From positions 1-24,000 of the forward strand of contig DROK01000256.1 in the NCBI GenBank assembly GCA_011321895.1: a DNA stretch of 24,000 bases. Direction: 5' to 3'. A model generated the notes under the pieces. The model did no database searches. It worked only from the letters and a program-made list of their open reading frames with translations, and was not told the origin of the DNA. The DNA comes from Thermodesulfatator atlanticus (GTDB lineage Bacteria; Desulfobacterota; Thermodesulfobacteria; Thermodesulfobacteriales; Thermodesulfatatoraceae). Position numbers and translations under genes: made by a program. Positions 7,736 to 13,738 of the stretch are shown piece after piece; the first letter of the stretch is position 1; every line of letters starts with the position of its first letter.

Positions 7736-9034
7736 ATGTGGCCCAGGCTTTACCCGCACCCTGAAAGGCTGCCGCGTCTTGTTTTTGCCGACGCTGAGGG
7801 CCGCATTTATGATCATCCCAAATTTTTGGCCATGGGGCTTTCCGGCTACGACGTGGTCCTTCCGGAAAGGGAGGATTTTATCCCCTTGCCCCAGGGAAGC
7901 GCCCTCTATGTTTTGCCAGACCGACATCCCATAGGGTTTGACCCGGAGCAGGAAAAACCGGTAGTCCTTTACGAAAACCCTTATTCTCCGGGGGAACCCG
8001 CTTTCGCCCTGGCGGCCTACCTGGCCCCGGCGCACACCCAGCTCTATCTTTGTCCCTACGTGGAAAGTAAAAGATTGCCGCCTCTTCCCCTCTTTTCTTA
8101 TGCGGCCTGCGGTTTCTGGCGAGGGAGATTTTGGGCTACCGCCTTTCGTTCTGACTTCGACCACCGGCAGGAAGTGCGCTTTTTCGACGAAAAGAGGATC
8201 GAAGAAAGGGCCAAGGCTGCCCTCAACCGCTTTTCCGGTAACCGGCTGGTTGAACACCTGGTGGTAAATTGCGTGCGGCGTTATCGCTGTCCGGCGGCCC
8301 GAAACTTTGTGCTGGGCCGTTTTGAGGCCCCGGTACCCACCTCCTCTTCCTGTAACGCGCGCTGTCTAGGGTGTCTTTCTTCTCAGGATGAAGAGGGCCC
8401 TCCCGTAGCCCAGGAGAGAATAAAATTTGCCCCGACTCCGGCAGAAATCGCCGAGGCCATGGTGCCCCACCTGCGCCAGGCCCCACGGGCCATGATCTCC
8501 TTCGGCCAGGGGTGCGAGGGAGAACCCCTGCTCCAGGCAGACCTCATCGCCGAAAGCATAAGGCTGATCAGAAAGGAGACGGCCCGGGGTACCATTAATC
8601 TCAACACCAACGCCAGTTTGCCTGAAGCGATAATGTACTTAAGGGAGGCTGGTCTTGACAGTATAAGGGTCAGCCTGGCCAGCGCCCGGCCTCATTATTA
8701 CGAGAGCTATTTTCGGCCCAGGGGTTATAGTCTGGCAGACGTAAAGGAAAGTATCCGCCGGATGAAAAGGCTGGGGGGTTTTGTCTCCCTCAATTTATTT
8801 GTTTTTCCGGGTCTTACCGATGAAGAAAAAGAGCTGAAGGCCTTGGAAGAAATAATAGCCCTGGGGGTTGATTTTATTCAATTGCGCAACCACGCCATCG
8901 ATCCTTTGTGGTATTTGAGGAAGATAAATTTCAAACCCGAAGGAAATTGTTTGGGGGTGAAAGGTTTGGTGGATCATCTGGCCAAGACCTTTCCCCGTCT
9001 ACGTTTTGGCTATTTCAATCCCCCTTTGAGGTAA
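7736..9034 (+). CDS. Radical SAM protein of unknown function
   Basis: A 432-aa protein with a radical SAM core starting near 200: the [4Fe-4S] motif CNARCLGC has C206, C210 and C213 (CX3CX2C). A glycine-rich SAM-binding strand ISFGQGCEGEPLL and a later SLNLFVFPGLTDEEKEL (about 335-351) follow. The first 195 residues have no domain I recognise and carry further cysteines (C106, C125, and C179/C185 in CVRRYRC) that might bind another cluster. I recall similar proteins with P.S.SCNARCLGC in Deltaproteobacteria, without an assigned reaction. It starts one base after hslU with no ribosome binding site, so it probably depends on translational coupling. The next gene, an L,D-transpeptidase, begins 6 bp after it. 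The substrate is unknown. Confidence 0.85.
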   Translation: MWPRLYPHPERLPRLVFADAEGRIYDHPKFLAMGLSGYDVVLPEREDFIPLPQGSALYVLPDRHPIGFDPEQEKPVVLYENPYSPGEPAFALAAYLAPAHTQLYLCPYVESKRLPPLPLFSYAACGFWRGRFWATAFRSDFDHRQEVRFFDEKRIEERAKAALNRFSGNRLVEHLVVNCVRRYRCPAARNFVLGRFEAPVPTSSSCNARCLGCLSSQDEEGPPVAQERIKFAPTPAEIAEAMVPHLRQAPRAMISFGQGCEGEPLLQADLIAESIRLIRKETARGTINLNTNASLPEAIMYLREAGLDSIRVSLASARPHYYESYFRPRGYSLADVKESIRRMKRLGGFVSLNLFVFPGLTDEEKELKALEEIIALGVDFIQLRNHAIDPLWYLRKINFKPEGNCLGVKGLVDHLAKTFPRLRFGYFNPPLR

Positions 9035-9039
9035 AGGGT

Positions 9040-9939
9040 TTGAGGATATTGGTCCTTTGTTTCCTCTTTTTTTGGGTCCGTTCTTCCCTGGCGCTAGAAC
9101 GCTTTGTCTGGTCCCCTTTGGAAAGCGTGGTGGGGAAGATTAAGTGGCACGTGGTCTCGGAAAACGAAACCCTCCTTGACATAGCCCGCTGGTATGATCT
9201 GGGTTATAACCAGATCGTCTTGGCCAACCCGGAGGTCGATCCCTGGCTCCCACCGGTGGGCCAAAAGGTCCTTATTCCCGCCCGGTATGTCCTTCCCCGG
9301 ATCAAGCGGGGCCTGGTGGTAAATCTTGCCGAAATGCGCCTTTATTTTTTCCGCAAAGAAGGGGGGAAAGACGTGGTGTATACGGCCCCCATCGGGGTGG
9401 GGACCGAAGGGAAACTTACCGAGCTCGGGGTTTATACCGTAATTCGCAAAAAGAAAGATCCTGTCTGGCACGTCCCGGCTTCCATCAGGGAAGAAGATCC
9501 CAGTCTGCCGGCAGCCGTTCCCCCGGGGCCGGACAACCCTCTGGGGAGATATGCGCTTTATCTTTCCCGGGGAGCTTACGCCATCCACGGGACCAACAAA
9601 CCTTGGGGGATTGGGCGCCGGGTAAGTCATGGTTGTATCAGACTCTATCCTGAAGATATTGAGGCCCTTTATCCTTTGGTCCCGGTAGGCACCCCGGTTT
9701 TTATCATTTATCAGCCGTATAAGCTGGGGATCAGCGGCCAGAAAGTTTATCTGCAAGCCTTTCCGGATTTTGAAAAGAAAATCACCAACCCTTTTCGGGA
9801 AATCATCTCTCTGGCAAACAGATTAAGGAAAGAGACCTACCTGAGGATAATAATCTTCTGGCCCGAACTAAAGGAAATTATTAAGAAACCAAACGGCATT
9901 CCCTCTCTGACAGGAGAAGCCAAAGAGGGAATGCCCTAG
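9040..9939 (+). CDS. L,D-transpeptidase, ErfK/YbiS/YcfS/YnhG type, with LysM-like domain
   Basis: A 299-aa periplasmic cysteine transpeptidase of the YkuD family. TTG at 9040 is chosen because it is preceded by GAGGT at 9028-9032 and begins a signal peptide (LRILVLCFLFFWVRSSLA). An upstream ATG at 8908 would overlap the previous gene by 127 bp and bury the signal peptide. A LysM-like region covers about 36-82 (LLDIARWYDLGYNQIVLANP...LIPARY). The catalytic domain follows, with VVNLAEMRLYFF, VPPGPDNPLGRYALYL, H183 in AIHGTN, and SHGCIRL with H197 and nucleophile C199. This pattern matches the E. coli enzymes that anchor Braun's lipoprotein to peptidoglycan, rather than LdtD-type crosslinkers. 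An Lpp-like lipoprotein gene converges on it 4 bp away. The last 15 codons double as a hairpin. Confidence 0.93.
   Translation: MRILVLCFLFFWVRSSLALERFVWSPLESVVGKIKWHVVSENETLLDIARWYDLGYNQIVLANPEVDPWLPPVGQKVLIPARYVLPRIKRGLVVNLAEMRLYFFRKEGGKDVVYTAPIGVGTEGKLTELGVYTVIRKKKDPVWHVPASIREEDPSLPAAVPPGPDNPLGRYALYLSRGAYAIHGTNKPWGIGRRVSHGCIRLYPEDIEALYPLVPVGTPVFIIYQPYKLGISGQKVYLQAFPDFEKKITNPFREIISLANRLRKETYLRIIIFWPELKEIIKKPNGIPSLTGEAKEGMP
9895..9935. terminator. Perfect 12-bp inverted repeat inside the end of the L,D-transpeptidase gene, possible shared terminator
   Basis: GGCATTCCCTCT (9895-9906) pairs fully with AGAGGGAATGCC (9924-9935) around a 17-base loop. The repeat lies in the last codons of the plus-strand gene and 9 bp beyond the stop of the convergent minus-strand lipoprotein gene. 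On the minus strand it is followed by a moderately T-rich stretch (GTTTGGTTTCTT). On the plus strand no T-run follows directly. It is best read as a terminator for the lipoprotein transcript, and perhaps for both. Confidence 0.55.
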
Positions 9940-9943
9940 ATAC

Positions 9944-10282
9944 CTATTTGCGTAGACTTTTTTCGAAGACCCTTTCAATCTTTTTGGCAGCCATATCCGC
10001 TTTGGCTGCGGCTTGAGCGGCCCGGTTAGCCGCCGCGTCCGCCCTTTCCGCCGCTAAGGTAGCCTGCTGCGCCGCTGCTTCGGCCCGCTGAGCAGCCGCT
10101 TCGATCCGGGCCAAGGTCTCCTGTAAATTTTCACATTTTGCCGCCGCGGCCTTGGCTTCTTCAGAGGCCTTAATGGCTTCCTGCATCAAGGTTTTGTCCT
10201 CCGGGCACGTACCACAACCTATAGGTGCCAAAAGCAAGGTTGCTAGACCCGCCATACCTATCCATTTCTTAATACCTTTCAT
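9944..10282 (-). CDS. Alanine-zipper, Braun-lipoprotein-like (Lpp-like) outer-membrane lipoprotein
   Basis: A 112-aa lipoprotein. The signal peptide MKGIKKWIGMAGLATLLLAP ends at IGC (lipidated C23; proline at -3 is unusual). The mature part of about 90 residues is an almost pure alanine-rich heptad helix from about 35 to 105 (EAAAQRAEAAAQQATLAAER), the trimeric coiled-coil design of Lpp. It ends KSLRK: the C-terminal Arg-Lys is the same as in E. coli Lpp, whose final lysine is joined to diaminopimelate. GAGGAGG precedes the start and a good sigma70 promoter lies at 10316-10344. It converges on an ErfK/YbiS-type L,D-transpeptidase gene. The Lpp-like role is inference from these features; cysteines C26 and C50 have no counterpart in Lpp that I recall. 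Confidence 0.82.
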   Translation of the reverse strand: MKGIKKWIGMAGLATLLLAPIGCGTCPEDKTLMQEAIKASEEAKAAAAKCENLQETLARIEAAAQRAEAAAQQATLAAERADAAANRAAQAAAKADMAAKKIERVFEKSLRK

Positions 10283-10315
10283 AAGGACCTCCTCGGGGTT
10301 TATGATAATAAAGTT

Positions 10316-10344
10316 TATATACGATTGGGTTTAACTTTTGGCAA
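10316..10344 (-). promoter_or_regulatory. Sigma70-type promoter of the Lpp-like lipoprotein gene
   Basis: On the minus strand: -35 TTGCCA (10339-10344), 17-bp spacer, -10 TATATA (10316-10321). Transcription would start about 25-30 bases before the ATG at 10282, leaving room for the GAGGAGG ribosome binding site. The -35 hexamer matches the consensus at 5 of 6 positions and spacing is ideal, as expected for an abundant structural lipoprotein. Confidence 0.7.
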
Positions 10345-10370
10345 GTAAAAAAATGCCTTTTTAAGTCTCC

Positions 10371-11684
10371 ATGTTTGACTTCATTTTAATAAATCCTTGG
10401 ATTTACGATTTCGCCGCTTATGATTTATGGGCTAGACCTCTCGGGCTTTTATCTCTCGGGGGCAAATTACGCCTGTTGGGTTACCGGATAGCCTTTCTGG
10501 ATTGTTTGGATCCTTTCCACCCGGCCCTTAAACCACCTCCCAAACGGAAGGCGTTTGGTACGGGACATTATTACCGGATGCGGCTTCCTAAACCCCATTT
10601 TTTGGAGGATATTCCCCGCCATTTTGCGCGCTACGGCCTTCCGTGGTCTCTGGTAGCGGAAGAGCTTAGGCGTTTGGGCCCGCCGAAGGCCTTCCTGGTC
10701 ACCTCCCTTATGACCTATTGGTATCCCGGGGTGTTTGAAATTATAAGGCTCTTGCGCTTACTTTATCCCAAAACCCCGGTCTTTCTGGGCGGGATCTACG
10801 CCATCCTCTGCCAGGAACACGCCCGCACTAACCTTGAGGGGGTTTTCCTGGTCACCACCGCGGATGAGGCCGAAATCTTAAAAACCATAACCCATGAGAT
10901 TGCTCCTAGTGGTGTCAGGCCCCCGCACCCTTTTCCGGCCTTTGATCTTCAGCGCCGCCTCCCTTACGTGGTTATCGCTACGAGTTTTGGTTGTCCTTTC
11001 AGCTGTAAGTATTGCGCTTCTAAAATCCTTCAGCCCCGTTTTCGTAAACGTCCGGTTGAGGAAGTGGTGGCTGAAATCCTTTTTTGGTACCGCCACTTTG
11101 GGGTCAGGGATTTTGCCTTCTACGACGACGCCTTGTTGGTGGATTTTGAGCATCATCTGGGAAGGATTTTGGAAAAGATCCTTGAGGCCAACGTGCCGAT
11201 CCGGTTCCATACTCCCAACGCCGTCCACGTGCGCCTTATCACTAAGGAAAGGGCGGTATTACTGCGTCGGGCCGGTTTTAAGACCTTACGCTTGGGTTTT
11301 GAAACGGTTAATCTTTCCCGACACCAAAGATTGGACGGAAAAGTTGAGCCTGAAGAATTGAAAGAAGCGGTGGCCCTTTTGAAGGAAGCCGGTTTTGGCC
11401 AAAAAGAAATAGGGGTTTATCTTTTGTGGGGGCTGCCAGGCCAGGAGCTTGCCGAAGTGGAAGCCTCGATACGTTTTGTGGCCGAACTGGGAGCCAGCCC
11501 TTATCTGGCAGAATACAGCCCCATCCCGGGCACTCCCCTCTTTGAAGAGGCCAAAAGGGTGGCCCGCTATCCCCTGGAGGAAGACCCGCTTTTCCACAAC
11601 AATACGATTTTTCCTTGTCTAAAGAAACCTGACTGGCAAAGGCTTGAAGATATAAAACAGATGGCCCGGAGACTGCGTGCATGA
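10371..11684 (+). CDS. Radical SAM protein with B12-binding-like N-terminal domain
   Basis: A 437-aa protein. Residues 1-175 look like the Rossmann-type cobalamin-binding module of B12-dependent radical SAM enzymes (FDFILINPW, PLGLLSLGGKLRLLGYRIAFLD, TPVFLGGIYA). However, the cobalt-ligating DxHxxG motif is absent, so cobalamin would bind base-off without a protein ligand, or not at all. The radical SAM core begins with CPFSCKYC (C208, C212, C215), followed by ETVNLSRHQRLDGKV, LLWGLPGQ and a late EYSPIPGTPLFEEA motif typical of MiaB/B12-type members. There is no clear ribosome binding site. It overlaps the LPS-kinase-like gene by 4 bp (ATGA). The reaction is unknown; modification of an envelope lipid or sugar would fit the partner gene. 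Confidence 0.87.
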   Translation: MFDFILINPWIYDFAAYDLWARPLGLLSLGGKLRLLGYRIAFLDCLDPFHPALKPPPKRKAFGTGHYYRMRLPKPHFLEDIPRHFARYGLPWSLVAEELRRLGPPKAFLVTSLMTYWYPGVFEIIRLLRLLYPKTPVFLGGIYAILCQEHARTNLEGVFLVTTADEAEILKTITHEIAPSGVRPPHPFPAFDLQRRLPYVVIATSFGCPFSCKYCASKILQPRFRKRPVEEVVAEILFWYRHFGVRDFAFYDDALLVDFEHHLGRILEKILEANVPIRFHTPNAVHVRLITKERAVLLRRAGFKTLRLGFETVNLSRHQRLDGKVEPEELKEAVALLKEAGFGQKEIGVYLLWGLPGQELAEVEASIRFVAELGASPYLAEYSPIPGTPLFEEAKRVARYPLEEDPLFHNNTIFPCLKKPDWQRLEDIKQMARRLRA

Positions 11685-12433
11685 TTTTTATTCGGCAAGC
11701 CCATTTGTCCCTTTTGGACCAGGCAGGCCTGGTGGCCTTTGAAGATTTTTGGGAGGGGAACTTTCCCCTCTTTAAGAAAAAGAAAGACCGGGCCATTTAT
11801 CGTTTAGAAATCGAAGGCCAGTTTTTTTTCTTAAAACGCTATTTTCCCTTTCCTTTTTGGCGCAAAAACGAGGCTCGCAACGAGTGGGAGGCCGCCTGTC
11901 TTCTGAGGCGCAGCGGTTTCAAGGTGCCCACGCCGGTAGCGTTTGGAGAAAGGCGAAAGGGTTTTAAAAAGATGGCTTTCACCTTATTTAAAGCCGCGGA
12001 GGGGGAAAGGCTTGAGGACCTGTTCCGCCAAGAGCCGGAAAAAAGCCTGCAAGAAATAGTGCCTGTTTTGGCCCACCTGGCGGGTCGTTTTCATCAGGCG
12101 GGTTTTACGCACCAGGATTTTTATCTGTGCCATTTTTTCTGGGACGGAAAAGAGCTTACTTTAATCGATTTACAGAGGGTAAGAAGGAGCCTGCCCCCCA
12201 AAAAGGCCTGGGTGATAAAGGATCTGGCCGAACTTTTTTACGCGGCGGAAAACGTTTTGGCCGGGCAATTTCCTGTGTTTTTGCAAAAATTTGCGAGATA
12301 TTACGCGCTCTTCGTGCCCTGGATAAAAGACCCCGCCTTCCTGGCAAAAATAGAACGTAAAAAGGCCAAGATTGGCCGCCACGACGCCAAGCTTAAGGCC
12401 CGTTTAAGTTTTAGACGTAACGGTCGAAAATAA
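11681..12433 (+). CDS. Lipopolysaccharide kinase-like protein (Kdo kinase/WaaP/InaA family)
   Basis: A 250-aa soluble protein with a eukaryotic-like small-molecule kinase fold. Visible elements are the ATP-binding lysine in FFFLKRYF (K52), a glutamate helix around NEWEAACLLRRSGF (65-80), the catalytic loop THQDFYLCHFF with D146, and the metal-binding LIDLQRVRR with D163. HxDfYlxHff...liDLqR is the hallmark of the Kdo/heptose kinases that phosphorylate the LPS inner core at the cytoplasmic membrane face. Its length is normal for the family. The start overlaps the previous radical SAM stop as ATGA. The acceptor sugar cannot be read from the sequence. The very basic C terminus (KIGRHDAKLKARLSFRRNGRK) may bind membranes. 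Confidence 0.85.
   Translation: MIFIRQAHLSLLDQAGLVAFEDFWEGNFPLFKKKKDRAIYRLEIEGQFFFLKRYFPFPFWRKNEARNEWEAACLLRRSGFKVPTPVAFGERRKGFKKMAFTLFKAAEGERLEDLFRQEPEKSLQEIVPVLAHLAGRFHQAGFTHQDFYLCHFFWDGKELTLIDLQRVRRSLPPKKAWVIKDLAELFYAAENVLAGQFPVFLQKFARYYALFVPWIKDPAFLAKIERKKAKIGRHDAKLKARLSFRRNGRK
12404..12430 (+). promoter_or_regulatory. Distal sigma28 (FliA)-like promoter for the flgM operon
   Basis: TTAAGTTT (12404-12411), 11 bases, GTCGAAAA (12423-12430). Against TAAAGTTT-N11-GCCGATAA this is 7/8 and 6/8 with exact spacing. It lies inside the last codons of the LPS-kinase-like gene and would give a long (about 255-base) leader before the DVU0524-like gene. It could be chance. Confidence 0.35.
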
Positions 12434-12638
12434 GGCCTAAGTGGTGAAGAGGAGGGTTTCCAACGGATTGGTAGGCTTTGAGGCCCGTTGACCAGAAGGA
12501 GCCATAACGCGGAGGAGGGTAAGGCCGGAATTTGGGCCGGAGGCGAGAGGGTGTATTTTTACCACTAAAGTCATACCTGGATACGGGAGGATAGGAGGAG
12601 GGCGTTAGTTTATCAAGGTTCAAACTAAAAATTTGCAA
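12411..12638 (-). CDS. Possible small hypothetical protein, Pro/Tyr/Arg-rich
   Basis: A 75-codon frame that fills the otherwise empty 260-bp gap between the LPS-kinase-like gene (23-bp convergent overlap) and the divergent flagellar genes. The start would be TTG at 12638 with AGGGGGA nine bases upstream. The product is rich in Pro, Tyr, Ser and Arg, has no glutamate, and ends GLIFDRYV. The codons (CTC, CGG, TTC, TAC, GGC, GAC) look like the coding style of its neighbours rather than random sequence. I do not recognise a family. It may be a small flagellum-associated protein or simply non-coding. Confidence 0.35.
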   Translation of the reverse strand: MQIFSLNLDKLTPSSYPPVSRYDFSGKNTPSRLRPKFRPYPPPRYGSFWSTGLKAYQSVGNPPLHHLGLIFDRYV

Positions 12639-12641
12639 TTT

Positions 12642-12670
12642 TAAAGTTCCCCCTCAGACTGGCCCGAAAA
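12642..12670 (+). promoter_or_regulatory. Proximal sigma28-like promoter for the flgM operon, off-spacing
   Basis: TAAAGTTC (12642-12649) and CCCGAAAA (12663-12670) match the FliA elements at 7/8 and 6/8, but the spacer is 13 rather than 11 bases. Its position, 24 bp before the DVU0524-like ATG, is better than that of the distal candidate. The spacing makes it doubtful. Confidence 0.3.
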
Positions 12671-12694
12671 GGAAAATAAGAGGAGAAACGGGCC

Positions 12695-13018
12695 ATGAAC
12701 ATTTATCTTCGCAACATCCATAATGTGGTAAAGTCTTATGGGCGTCAAGTAGGGAAAAAGTTTTCCTGGGGGCGCCCGAAGGAGAGCGAAGATAAAGTGA
12801 CGATCTCCGAAGAGGGGCGTAACTTGGTAAATCAGCTGGCCCGAAGGCTCAGGCAACAAGAAGGGGCAGAAAACCTTGCAGGAACGAGTAAAAAACTTAC
12901 CTTTAAAATCCTTGACACCGAAAACGGTGAAGAACGGATTGAAGAAATAGCCTTTGACGAGCAAGCAGAGTTGCTGGAAAGGGTCGTCGCCAAAATAATG
13001 CAGGCGAAAGGAGAGTGA
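12695..13018 (+). CDS. DVU0524-family FlgM-associated protein
   Basis: A 107-aa soluble protein. The N-terminal half MNIYLRNIHNVVKSYGRQVGKK followed by KVTISEEGRNLVNQLARRL resembles the small protein encoded directly upstream of flgM in Desulfovibrio-type genomes (DVU0524-like domain). The C-terminal half is a charged alpha/beta segment (FKILDTENGEERIEEIAFDE). AGAGGAG at about 12680 sets the start. Its stop is 5 bp before the flgM ATG, so the two are co-expressed. The function is not established; a chaperone or co-regulator of FlgM or of flagellar assembly is the usual guess from conserved linkage. Family assignment is from memory of that linkage plus the sequence pattern. Confidence 0.72.
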   Translation: MNIYLRNIHNVVKSYGRQVGKKFSWGRPKESEDKVTISEEGRNLVNQLARRLRQQEGAENLAGTSKKLTFKILDTENGEERIEEIAFDEQAELLERVVAKIMQAKGE

Positions 13019-13023
13019 GACCA

Positions 13024-13329
13024 ATGAAGATTGAAAACTTGTACCAAAAGTTTCTTCAAAGTCCGGAACAAGTGAAACAAAGTACAGGGGAAACCCAGCG
13101 GCCAAAAGAGCCGGTACAGGAAAGTCCCCCGGCGCGAGGTGACCGGGTAGAGCTTTCTCAGACCGCCAAAGATATCAAAAAGATAGAATCGGTGCTCAAA
13201 ACCTCCCCTGAGGTCAGGGCGGATAAGGTCAGAAGCATCAAGGAGCAGATCGAAGCAGGGACTTATCAGGTCGACTCCAAAAAGATTGCCAACGCCATGC
13301 TAACAGACTTGATCAAAGATATGGCCTAA
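13024..13329 (+). CDS. flgM: Anti-sigma28 factor FlgM
   Basis: A 101-aa negative regulator of flagellin synthesis that binds FliA (sigma28) until it is exported through the completed hook-basal body. The N-terminal half is disordered, with a Gln/Pro/Glu-rich stretch. The C-terminal half holds the sigma-binding pattern RVELSQTAKDIKKIESVLK, then PEVRADKVRSIKEQIEAGTY and KKIANAML. ATG 13024 is chosen because AAAGGAG (13007-13013) is at proper distance. The in-frame GTG at 13015 lies on top of that site, although it would overlap the previous stop. Upstream is its DVU0524-family partner and downstream a strong terminator. No other flagellar gene is in the window. Confidence 0.93.
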   Translation: MKIENLYQKFLQSPEQVKQSTGETQRPKEPVQESPPARGDRVELSQTAKDIKKIESVLKTSPEVRADKVRSIKEQIEAGTYQVDSKKIANAMLTDLIKDMA

Positions 13330-13360
13330 ACGCACCATCCATCCCCCTCCTTCTTGTCAT

Positions 13361-13384
13361 GGGGGGCTCGGCCCCCCCTTTTTT
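13361..13384 (+). terminator. Rho-independent terminator of the flgM operon
   Basis: GGGGGGC (13361-13367), loop TCG, GCCCCCC (13371-13377), then C and six T residues. It is 31 bp past the flgM stop. This is the clearest intrinsic terminator in the window. Confidence 0.92.
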
Positions 13385-13446
13385 CTTGCCTGGCGGTTTC
13401 CGCCTTTTTAAATTCCTATTAAGGGTCCCGTAAAAGGAGGTGCGCC

Positions 13447-13725
13447 ATGGCCAAAAAACGGGTTCACGTATACATTTCGGGCAAAGTGCAGGGGGTCTGG
13501 TTTAGGGCTTATACCAAAGAAGAAGCCGACCGGTTGGGAGTCAAAGGCTGGGTGCGCAACTTGCCAGATGGTCGGGTGGAAGCGGTTTTCGAAGGGGACG
13601 AAAAGGCCGTTGACGCCATGGTGGCTTGGTGTTACGAAGGCTCGCCCATGGCGCGGGTTGAAAACGTTGAAGTGATAGAAGAACCTTATAAGGGCGAATT
13701 TACGGATTTTCAGATTAAATACTAA
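13447..13725 (+). CDS. acyP: Acylphosphatase
   Basis: A 92-aa cytosolic enzyme that hydrolyses carboxyl-phosphate bonds such as those of acetyl or carbamoyl phosphate. The signature GKVQGVWFRAYTKEEA carries the phosphate-binding R20, and N38 in GWVRNLPDGRVEAVFEGD is the second catalytic residue. The length and ferredoxin-like beta-alpha-beta pattern are complete. The start is fixed by AAAAGGAGGT eight bases upstream. It is 13 bp ahead of the M20 peptidase gene, so they probably share a transcript. Trp in VQGVWFR, where V/F is common, is a tolerated variant. Confidence 0.95.
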   Translation: MAKKRVHVYISGKVQGVWFRAYTKEEADRLGVKGWVRNLPDGRVEAVFEGDEKAVDAMVAWCYEGSPMARVENVEVIEEPYKGEFTDFQIKY

Positions 13726-13738
13726 AAGCGGTGCGCTG

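Noticed and set aside
7724..8257. Minus-strand open frame of 177 codons opposite the first radical SAM gene
   Set aside because: No motif or ribosome binding site; the sense strand gene fits the operon exactly.
9094..9756. Minus-strand open frame of 220 codons inside the L,D-transpeptidase gene
   Set aside because: The plus-strand gene has complete catalytic motifs and a signal peptide. The antisense frame is an open shadow caused by codon bias.
8908..9939. Longer start (ATG 8908) for the L,D-transpeptidase
   Set aside because: It would overlap the radical SAM gene by 127 bp and put 44 non-signal residues before a clear signal peptide. TTG 9040 has its own ribosome binding site.
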